Assembly (NCBI GenBank): GCA_024195265.1
Contig: JAJLRJ010000003.1
Span: 31,753,143 to 31,817,142 of the forward strand
Direction: 5' to 3'
Length of the DNA stretch: 64,000 nt
Source: Dendrophyllia cribrosa
Lineage: Eukaryota > Cnidaria > Anthozoa > Scleractinia > Dendrophylliidae
Numbering within the stretch: position 1 is the first letter of the stretch; every line of letters begins with the position of its first letter. The notes below the pieces were generated by a model. The model ran no database searches. It saw only the letters and a list, made by a program, of their open reading frames with translations, and was not told the DNA's origin. Below are positions 38,801-50,800 of the stretch, piece after piece. A program made the translations under genes and the position numbers.

Positions 38801-41800
38801 ACACTGTGCTATACAATGCTCATTGAATTTACTTTTAATTGATAATCACAAATATTTTATTCACAAATTCTGCTAACGGTAAATGGCAGACAACAAGTAC
38901 TGATCTCGCTTACTGTTTTACTGTGACTTAGATCTTAGCATGTATCCGATACTAGGGCGGACAATACTACCTTTCATATAAATGTCTCTCGTTAACTCTT
39001 TCGCAAATTACAAGTCATTAGTTGCGGCAACAATAGAGAGGTTTTGAATGCCCTTGGCGTGCTCACACTCGACAACTGTGACAACAAAGACAACTGCGAC
39101 AGCAAGGACAACTGCGGGTACAACTGCGATGATCGTTTTGTTTAAGTTTACATTCTCTTATATCCACAGTTCAAACAGTGGAATCCCAAGTTTTCGAATG
39201 GTAGATTTTTCGAAACTCCCGATTATTCGAACCAAAACTCGTTTCCCTTGGATTCGATTTCGGTCAATACCACCTTCGATTTTTCGAACTCCCGATTTTT
39301 CGAACCAATTTCCGTTTCCCTTGGAGGTTTGAAAAATCAGGATTCCACTGTATATGATTCATTGACATACCTCATTTGTCAATAGGTTCTTAATTAACAA
39401 GTGTTTAGCGCAATAATGTCTCGTGGCAAGAATATCATCTCATATAGTGTGCAAGGACTTCAATTCAGTCGCATAAATCGTGACTGAGGATGCTTTTTCC
39501 TGGTAGCAATCACACTGTTACTTTGTTACTTAGTTTATAGTATAGTTGTATTGTGTCCACAACTAGCTCTAACAGCAAAATACTTGACACTTAAATAAAG
39601 TCTTACCAGAAACCCATAGTGGGTTGAAACGTGCAACTGTCTCTTGTTCCCTTTAAAACAAGTTTCCGATTATTCAATTTGCTAAGAAGTTGTTACAGCC
39701 ATATTTGGGAAAATCAAGATAAAAATATTAACCAATCAATTCGCTAGAACAACTTGCTTCCAATCTCGAGGGACCGAGAGGTTTCCAAATATGGTATTAA
39801 GCAAAAAATGAATATTCGGAAGCTGTGAATGCGCGTTACACGTTTCAACCCACTTATGGGTTTCTGTTCTTACTTACTTACCCCGGGGGTGGGGTGGGGG
39901 GGGGGGGGGGGGGGGGGGGGGGGGTACTCAACAAAGTTTTGTACGGGGATGCTCCGCCCCGAGGTCCAAACCCTTACCCTTTCATATACCGTGTTTGACC
40001 CCTTTCATATACCTTTCATTGAAAATGGTACCCCTTTCAGGTACCTTTCATTGAAAATGGTATCCCTTTCATATAGCCTTTACGTGTGTCTGTTTGATAT
40101 GTTTTGAAAGGCCCTTTTTATAATACTCAAATGGCAGTTTTCCCTACCTTTTTTATACTTCAACTCGTGTTTTCGCTACCATTTCCTATTCTTCGTGAAA
40201 TCCCTACCCTTTCACATACTTAAACTCGTGAGATCCCGACCCTTTCATATACCTCCAGCCTAAAAAAGGTACCCCTTTCGGACGGAGCATCCCCGTATAG
40301 CCCATTATAGGGAGTACCCACCCCCCCCCCCCCCCCCCCCCGGGTTACTTACTTACATGTACTTACTATTCTCTTAATGTCAATTTTAAAAATGCCAATG
40401 TAGTCCTTAAGGTAAGGTGTCTCCCTAAGGTTTTACCAAAAGCACCTACACTTACCATCACGAGGCGCCAAATAAATCCTGATTTTATTCTCTTGCAATT
40501 TTGGTTCACGAGATTTAACAGTAAGAATGCCAACATATTTATGCTTAAAAATATTTACCAGTTACGAAGTTTGGTAAAAACTGTTGCCATGGCAACAGAG
40601 CATACGAATGGCAAATATTGTACAAAAATTGATTTTTATTCTTTAATATTTCAAATTTTTTTCGTTGGATTATTTTAAACTTTGCTGTGTTACGGAAATA
40701 GTTAAAACCAACGTTTTGGAAGGAAACAACGTATGGTCGTTCGACCGTTTTCCCAATATCATGCAATTTTGTATATATTCCTAAAATAGTCTGACAGATT
40801 TTATGAAAGGTGCATTAGTAACTTAAAATTGCGAATTTTTGTGAAAAAATCATCCAAAGAAATGCAAGAAAATCTGCGGTTAAGTTTGCTGTTTTTCTTT
40901 GTGGCGTCATAAAGTATAGGAAAAACTTTCATTTTTACTACAGCCCGTGTCATCAGCGCGCGCGCTGCTGCAAAACTATATGGAGCCACATTAAACAAAC
41001 CGATGTCATTATAAAAGATACAACAAATACAATCCAAGATTTCGCAGTATAACGTCGAAATCATTATAATTATCAAATTACCTGGTGGTTGAGGCGCCCT
41101 GGAATTGTGCGCGTATATCCCATGTGGACTTGAAAACCCATCGAATATCATGTGAACTATTTTATCAGTTACGTCGGCTTTAAAGATGGTTCCTGCAAAA
41201 TCTCCATCGCCCTGAGCTGTCCAGTAAATGGTGTTATTTAACATTGTCAGACCTGTTGGACCATGAAGGTTTCCAGAAAGTAGGGTGTGTATCTGCATAG
41301 TACTAAGGTCTATATACCGGATCACATTATTTGATTGGTCAGAAAAGAACAGTCGGTTTCCAGGCTTATCAAGAACCACGTCAATAAAAGTCTCGCCAAT
41401 GTTTGACAAATTGGCGAGGACAATTTTGTTTTTACCGTCCATATCTGCTCGTAATATCTGTGGACTGCTGCTAACTGAAGAAATATACATGTACCTACAA
41501 AAAAGGGGAAAATTAAAAGTTAGTTATCTGCTAAAAACATTTTTTTTATATTATATTTATTTCCCTGTGTTAAAACAACAACAAAAAATATTTATTTATA
41601 ACAGGAAGAAGCAAAGAGTACCGGTCATCCGCATTTAGTCAATAGATTATTCGTGGTGGGTGCAGGTATAAAATAAATAGAAAGTAAATTTCAATTTATC
41701 ACTGATTCAAAGACAAAGTAATGTGTGGAGTATTGACAGTACATTAAAATACTAGTAAAAACCCCACTAATACAGCTGCAATAATAATCAATTCAATGAT

Positions 41801-44800
41801 TTCCATTTAAGTACAAGGAGAGCCTATGTTTTTCATTGTTGGGGTCTTGAAAATAGAAAAACTATGTGATTCCCCGACAGAATCAAACCTATGACCTTCC
41901 GCACACCGGTCGGATGCTCTAACCACTGAGCTACGAGAGACTTGTGATGAACTAGGCCATATACTAGGTTTACACACCGGTCGGATGCTCTAACCACTGA
42001 GCTACGAGAGACTTGTGATAAACTAGGCCATATACTAGGTTTACAAACCGGTCAGATGCTCTAACCACTGAGCTACGAGAGACTCGTAGCGAACTAGGCC
42101 ATATAGCAGGTTCATGTGTGACACACGTCCTACGTACTGCTAGGATCAACAATGATACTCTAACCACTGAGCTACGAGAGACTCGTGGCGAACTAGGCCA
42201 TATACCAGGTTCATGTGTGACACACGTCCTACGTACTGCTAGGATCAGCAATGATGCTCTAACCACTGAGCTACGAGAGACTTGTGGCGAACTAGGCCAT
42301 ATACCAGGTTCATGTGTGACACACGTCCTACATACTGCTAGGATCAGCAATGATGCTCTAACCACTGAGCTACAAGAGACTCGTGGCGAGCTAGACCATA
42401 TACTAGGTTCATATATGACACACGTCCTGCGTACTGCTAGGATCAGCAATGATGCTCTAACCACTGAGCTACGAGAGACTCGTGGTGAGCTAGACCATAT
42501 ACTAGGTTCATATATGACACACGTCTGCTAGGATCAGCAATGATGCTCTAACCACCGAGCTACGAGAGACTCGTGGTGAGCCAGACCATATACTAGGTTC
42601 ATATATGACACACGTCCTACGTACTGCTAGGATCAGCAATGATGCTCTAACCACTGAGCTACGAGAGACTCGTGGTGAGCTAGGCCATATACTAGGTTCA
42701 TATATGACACACGTCCTGCGTACTGCTAGGATCAGCAATGATGCTCTAACCACTGAGCTACGAGAGACTCGTGGCGAGCTAGACCATATACTAGGTTCAT
42801 ATATGACACACGTCCTACGTACTGCTAGGATCAGCAATGATGCTCTAACCACTGAGCTACGAGAGACTCGTGGCGAACTAGGCCATATACCAGGTTCATA
42901 TGTGACACACGTCCTACGTACTGCTAGGATCAGCAATGATGCTCTAACCACTGAGCTACGAGAGACTCGTGGCGAGCTAGGCCATATACTAGGTTCATAT
43001 ATGACATGCGTCCTTCATACTGCTTGGATCAACAATGTCGTCGAAAGCGTCATGCGAGATGATAAAGAAAGTTGGAAATTTTTTTACTGTCTTTCTTTAC
43101 TTATCATCATAGATGTTTATACTTTTACTTGAACGTAAGAATTTCAGAGTACATACCAATAACAGATCAAGTTTTGAAACTATTTAGAGCTTTATGTCTA
43201 ATTTGTTGATCGCACTACCGAAAATGTGTTATGATTTTATTCTTAAAAAGATCTCATTGAAAAAATTCTTAACCCAAATTACTGTCCAACACAATTCCCT
43301 GAAGTGTTTCAACAGTAGCAATGCTTAATCATGCTTACCCCGAACTGCTGTCCAATGCAATTCCCTGAGGTGATTCAACAGTAACAATGACAGTTTCATA
43401 GGAGCCATCGAGTTTTGCAACTTTGACGTGGTTGTCATATTCGACAGCGAAGTACATGTTCCTTCCATCAAGATCTATTTCGATATCCATTGGACGCCAA
43501 AGGCCTCTCATCACAACTTCGCTCGAACCGTTGCTTAGAAAAGCTCGATTAATTCTTCCATAATAATCTGTCCAGTAGATTTGATTGTCTATTGGATCGT
43601 AAGATACCCCAAACGGTGTAGTGTCAAGTGGAATCGGCAGTGGTACGAGATGGTGTGGTGTCTGCGGTTGCAATGGAATGTAGTAGCACACCTTACGACC
43701 TCCTTCACACGAGAGCAAGAAATCATCCGAAGCTGCAATGAAACACGAATATCTCCATTAAATAGATAAAAGAAACATTGCTTGTGCTTTTTCCTGTTTT
43801 GTAAAGTTCGGAAGTTGTCTCTATAGTGCAGCATTCTGGTCAAAATATTCCCAGATTAGACACTGATCACTGTTGTCACTGTGTTTGTTCTTATAATAAT
43901 TAAAGCAATGGTGATGTATTGGAACTGAATAGAGCGGTTTTCAAATGAGCGTCGAAAGTAATTTCGCGATTGCTTTGGTTTTGCATTGCTACGCTTGTGA
44001 TTGGCTAGAAAATCTCGCGCCACTTTATGAACCAATCAGAAGTAAAACCAAAACCAATCGTGACTTACTCGCACGCATTTTCCCGCGCTTGGCGCCGGCT
44101 ACATGTATTTGTTTGGCAGTCTGATTAGTTCATTGGATTGTCTGCGTCTTTTGTGATTGGCCAGCGTGATTGCTTTGGTTTTGGTTTTGGTTTTACAACA
44201 CTCAAGTGACAAAACTGCTCGATTTTTAGATATAACAGTGTCATACTTACATAAGCCTACAGTCTCATTCACGCAGACGACTGATGCATCTTCAGAGTGA
44301 CGGCAGTTGTGATCATTCCAGCCATTATGCGGACAATTCTCAATTGAACTTTCATTACCCACGCAATGTACGTTGTCAAGCCATATATGACCATTCCCCT
44401 GGCCAAATACAGCATATTTGAGAGCAAGAACGGCTTTGGTATAACCAAGCTCACGACAAACGACTTGGGCGTCGTTTATATCCCAGTAATCATCACAAAC
44501 AGTTCCCCAGTGACCATCGCGAAATAATTCTACTCTTCCCTCTCCGATTCTGTAGCCATCAGCAAGTCTCAAAGTTTGACCTGAAAGAAAACCAATCCTA
44601 TAACTAAAAAACAGTCAGTCTCTACTAACGTACGTTTTTTTTTAAGTTTACTTTGATATGCATTAATGTAACTCAATTTCCCTTGTAATCACTAAATTAT
44701 AACATTGTTCTATGAATAAATAACATGTCAAATAGTCACTTCCGCAAACAGAATAGGAATGCTCTCTGAAGCTCTTCTTTTGACGTTTCTAACTTAACAC

Positions 44801-47800
44801 GATGAATTAGGTGGTACTCACGAAAAGGGAAATAATCGACTTCTGTAGTAAAATGTGACGTCGGCCGGGAAGTCAACATTTTCGTTGCTTGAGGTTTCTT
44901 TTGTACTGACTTAGTTGAACCATACTCAATGTCAATATCAGTCTGTTTGTCGGAATCAGTGTCACTGTCATTGTCAATCTATGAATTTTATACCTGGGGT
45001 AGATATTGGTGTATATTTGCAGACGACTCCTACATTTTCCCCTCGGAAGCAATTGTGACTTCCCCATCCACCATGACGACACGCCGCGATGCTCTGTTCA
45101 TCACCAACACAGTGAACATCATCCAACCAAATCTGACTTGGTGCAGAGGAAGAACCATACCAGCCACAGCAATGTGTGCTCCAGGCCCCTTCTGAATAAC
45201 CCATCATCCGACAGATGACGTTTGCTTCATCGATTCCCCAGTAGTCGTCACATATTATTCCCCATGTACCGTTAAGGAACAATTCCACTCGTCCCTGATT
45301 TGACGTGGTACCATCACGCAAACGAACCCTTAACTCTGCAACAAAAAGGAAATAGCCAGACTGTGTAAGTAAATTAATCAAAATGACGACACAAAACCAT
45401 TTGGTTTGGTGGACTCGATCTACCGTTAAAAAAAGATAATGTATGAATGGTTTATAGCCTCCCGATGATAGATGATGATTATGATGATGATTATGATGAT
45501 TATTATGGTTATGATGATGATGATGATGATTATTATTATTATGATGATTATGATGATGATAATGATGATGATGATTATAGCCATCTTTAGAACCCTATTC
45601 AAAAGCGAGGGATTTCGCTACTTCCTCCTCTGTAAATTCAAGAGTATAAAGCTATCATAATGAAACTTGAAAGACAGTGACATGATTTGATAACGTTGGA
45701 TTTCCACTCTGTGAGAAAAGAGCCATATTTGACTCAAAATTGATACACTGGAACATACATGCTAAAATGTCAGTAAATGTGACTGCAAGAAACCGCAAGA
45801 AAGTAATAATTGTTAGAGTGCACAGAATATTTTTCCACTTGAGATTATTTTTAATAGCCTTCATATGTATTCTTATTTAATATGGACACTTTTTTCGTTA
45901 AAATGTTTTTTTTTTCGATTTATATGCCGTCTTTTTTAATCCGTACCCTCGCAAATTTTTACACAATTTTAACCCTTTAACTCCCAAGAGTGCTAAAGTA
46001 AAAAAAAATTAAAAATCCCAAATTTCATTCATAAAATTTTGAAAAACGAATGGTACCATGCAAAAGTGCTGCCAATTAGAGGTTTCATTTGAAAGGTCAC
46101 AACATAGGATTTCATCCACAGACTCAAAAATTAGAACTACACTAATGTCTCCAGGCTCTGTGAGTGGAACGGTCAACTAACCTGGATGAGGTCCTGGTGC
46201 TAAAGTTGGACCTAGGATGTAAAGGAAAAAATAAGTTGTATTATTAGGTAGGTCAGTGTGTTAAAGGAAACAACGAACAGTATTGCAATTCAGGTTGGCA
46301 AAGCTCAGTAAATGTCTCTCCTAAAATATCACTCAGTAACTTACCCTAACTCATTGGGGGATATTTTTCAAGATTATTTATTGTCAGTACATGCCGTATT
46401 CAGTGGCTATATACATCCTAAGACACATTTTGGATGACATGAGATCCCCAGCAGAGCAATAACCATAATATTAAACTTATCTTATAGAGATAGATAAAAA
46501 TGCTGCTAGTCTAATAATTAAAACTTACTCATCCCATAATAAATCTAGTGTATATAAAAAATATTTCCATGCTAAAAAAGTAGTATAATTATAAATATAT
46601 AAAATCACTAACCCCATACCGCGAGTAAGTAATCCTCGCATTGCGATGAAGTTAAGGAATGTAATTCCTGTTTATGGTAGCTATTGACACGTTTAGACAA
46701 CATTGATTGTCAGCTTCTGTGCGTGTTTTTTTTACTATCATTCCAATGTCGGCAAGACAATTACCTTGAGTCGGTGGAATAGAGTCATTTAAGCAGATAA
46801 CTCCAGCGTCTTCGTCATGTACACAATCATGAGTATTCCAGCCATTGTGTCTACAAGCAGCGATGCTTTGTTCATCACCGCGGCACTTCACGTTGTCCAT
46901 CCAAATGGGAAAAGAGCTGTTTCCTTCTCCAAAATAAGCATATCTAACAGCATAAACTGCGGCAGAGTAATTGAGCATTCTGCATAGGACTGTTGCTTCT
47001 TTAAAGCCCCAGTGGTCGTCACAGATTGTACCCCATTGTCCTTGGTGATATATCTCAACACGACCTTCATGTGATGAGTTTGAGCCCCGAAGACGTACTT
47101 TTATATCTAAAAAAACGTATTGACGCGTTAAGCCCCTTTCCCACATACACGAATTTTCGTACGGTCGATCACGATTTTTTTAATTTTTAAAAATCGCAGT
47201 GGCGTCGGGACGAAATTCGTGGTCGACCGTAGCAATTCGTGGTGCGCCTTAATGGACCGTGACGACACCTGAAAGGACCACGATTTTTTTTGGCATGTCA
47301 AAAAAAATCGTGGTGCATCGTAGCACAAACAAATTTTTAGACAAACGTAACACCTTCGTAATAGCATCGTAGTACCACCGTAGCGTTGCCGTGGTCGACC
47401 GCAACAGCTTCTTGGTGATTCGCGCGCAAATTGCCACGGTAGACCGCGATTTTTAAAAATTCCAAAATCGTGATCGACCGTACGAAATTCGTGTATGTGG
47501 GAAAGGGGGTTTAGAATCACAAAATCCAGTCTTTGTCTTGCAATCCAGACTTTAATCAAATCGTCTTTTTTCCCTACGAAATAATCTGCTTTGGCATAGT
47601 CACTAAATAACCCGAGCATACACCACTGTAATATCACAAGAAAAAACGAAAGTAGTAAAGAGGTAAAAAGAACAGATGGCTAAATCTATGAATTTATTTG
47701 CTTCTACAAAGCCTGCTATCAAATTCTTAAAGTACAATTTCCACAGGTTAATTTCCGTCTTTCTCGAGGTTCCAATTGAATATTTCAATGGTCATTATGG

Positions 47801-50800
47801 GATGCCCAGGGGACAAAATCAATATGACTGCCGTATTGGTAAAAGGGCCACTATGCGACATTTAAGAGACACAAGGGCAGAACTTAAACCAGTTTTACAT
47901 TCCTGCAATCTATTTCTATTTATAGGTGGTTTTCACGTTACGTCACGGCGACCATGTTGGTACACACCTACAAAAGAATTTTAATGAACTTCTTTTGTTA
48001 TGTGCACCAACATGGCCGCCATGGCCTTTGTCATTTGAGTCCCACAGGACTGAAGGTCACGTGAGTGAAAACAATCTATACATGTGAATAAAGCACATGT
48101 ATTCGAGTTCTGATTGGTTCATTGTATTGTCCGCGTCTGTTGCGATTGGCCAGAGTGATTACGTATACTTTAGTATTCGACACTCAACTGAAAACTGCTG
48201 TACGTTTTTTGACTTTTCAGAGTAACACCAAAATAGGTGACTTTTCAGAGTAACACCAAAATAGGTGACTTTTCAGAGTAACACCAAAATAGGTGACTTT
48301 TCAGAGTAACACCAAAATAGGTGACTTTTCAGAGTAACACCAAAATAGGTGACTTTTCAGAGTAACACCAAAATAGGTGACTTTTCTCCTTGGACCAAAG
48401 TCCGTTTTTTTGGATTTTTTTTTCTAAATTTGATCATGAGCTTTACCCGTACTTGTGTCTTGTAAATACTGGATTAATTATTTCACCTGGAACAGGAGGT
48501 GGCGGTGTACTTGGCTGGGTGACTAAAATGGGAGAAAATAAATATGTTAAGGCCTATATGCGACAAATGATATCCATGCATGGCATACACTTGTGTAATT
48601 TGAAAGGAAAGTCATGATATGTTGGCTCTTGAATGGAATTGCGTCGTTACAATCATAAACGATTGTTTGTAACTGTAACGTTGCGATTAAAAAGGGTGAA
48701 ATAAATGCTAAAAAGGCTTACGTGTATTCTATAATGAAGTTTTAAAAATATTGTAAACGGAACGGGGATCTGATTTATAAATAACGCTAATTTTTGGATT
48801 ATTTCACCAAACACGAGTTTCAAAGCTTTCTGGGTATTATACTTTAGGTTCGCCGCACATCTATTTTTCTAATTTTTTTTCGCATGTCAGATCAACACCA
48901 AAATCAGCTAACGTTAGTTCGGGCTGGCTTAAAAAAGAAATAAACAATTTCATTTTTACCGTTGCCGCTGCAAGTCTTTCCGTCAGCTTCTAAATGTACA
49001 CCATTTGGGCATGCGCATTTGTGACCTCCACCAGGAGCCAATAAGCAAAGATGGCTGCAGCCGCCGTTGCTTATGCGACACGGTGGTCTGTTCATTGGAG
49101 AAGCTAAAAGGACAAAGAAATTATGTGAGTATCTTGATTGAGTCCCGGGGGGGGGGGGGGGGGGGGGGGGGGGAGGTACTCCCTATAATGGGCTATACGG
49201 GGATGCTCCGCCGGAAAGGAGTACTTTTTTGAGGCTGGAGGTATATGAAAGGGACGTACACATGCTTATACATGTAGTTGATCTAATGTTGGTAATCAAA
49301 TCAATATTTTAATTCATACATGTCACGATTGTGAATTTGTAACCATTGCAAGAAAATTCACGTGCATCAGACATAAATAATGTCTTGAAACTCGCTTGCG
49401 AAACGTCTGAATTAAAAGATGATACACCTGTTATGGATCTCGTTTATGTATCGTTAAGTAAAGTTAGGTAAGCCAATTATTGCGGTCCTTATGTAGCCCG
49501 TAATATCATATTCTAGGTTAACAGTCAGGTCTTGTTGTTTTAAAGAATTTATGGTTAACAGCGAAAATATTCAGGTCTTCCTGGTGAAGACAATGTTCTG
49601 CTAAAATAAATGATGCAGGGACACCCAACGGTTTGTTTCCTCACAATATCACCCCTCTTTTCATTGGTCTGCTATGATAACTAATATTCCATTGCCAATG
49701 ATAACTTTCTGGAAATAATGGTTGCCTCTCACTCAGGGCTAGGATTTTTAATATTGCCATCACAAGCTAGCAAATTAGTTATATACTACAGCGCTGTAAC
49801 GTGAAACGGACATGGTGACCCCATTATGGTGATTATTATTATTAGAGGTTTTAGGAAAATTTCATTACAACTTCTTTTTGGATTGAATCACCTTAAACAA
49901 TTTATTTTCGAAAGATGTAGGGCCTACGATATAATGCAATATGGACAAAAAATGAAATGCATCTTTTTATGTAAAATAATTTATATTTACCGACTGGTTG
50001 TCTCGACAAGTCGGAGACCACAGCACCCACAAGGAAGTTATCGGTCAGATGTCCAAAGTTGCGCATTAGTAAGGGTTGTGTCGTGTTAAACCACTGAATG
50101 CTGCTACTGTGCCAGTCCACCCAGTATAGCTTATCATCATACAAGGCTAGATCTGCGGGAAAAACGTTCTGCCTGAGGTAGTGCACATTCGTCCTGTTAT
50201 TACCATCCAAGTCTGCATAATCGATGTAATTGTCGTACGCATCTATCCAATAAATGCGTTCAGCTTCATAGTCAATAACCACACTCATGGGGAACAGCTG
50301 ATAATCCCATCCAATTCCAAGATTAACCACCATCTGTCGATTTTCACCGGTTAAATCCGCTCGTTCTATTTTTGGTGCATAATATCCCCAGTCTGTCCAG
50401 AACATGTACCTTAAAGTAGGAAATAATAACATTTTGATGTTATTATCATTATTATTACTACTATTATTATATCAGATACATAATGAAAATGATCGATAAA
50501 ACTACAATCATAGAGAAAAGTGTTGGGAAAATAGTAGTTTTCACTATTATTCTCTTTCTCTACCCAACCCCTGTTACAATGTTGTGTATAACGGGACATA
50601 TTTAGTGCGTAATTGTTCGCTGAAATCCCAACATCAAATAGGGGGTGGGGGGAGGGACTCAGAAAATTAACTAATTATTTTTACTTTGTATTAAGAGAAT
50701 ATAATTAATATAATTAATTAATTAATAGAATTAATTCACCACTGATGCTATTCATTTTCACAATCTTCCCAACTACTTCTGTCTGCAATTGTAGATACTA

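Noticed and set aside
42118..43132. Long open frames on both strands across the 41.9-43.0 kb region
   Set aside because: They are repeats of one 99-bp unit, a multiple of three, so frames stay open by arithmetic. The unit is tRNA-like, not protein coding.
45472..45660. Met/Ile-rich frame
   Set aside because: Translation of an ATG/ATT microsatellite.
48211..48388. CRISPR-like regular repeats
   Set aside because: Units are directly adjacent with no unique spacers, and the genome is eukaryotic.
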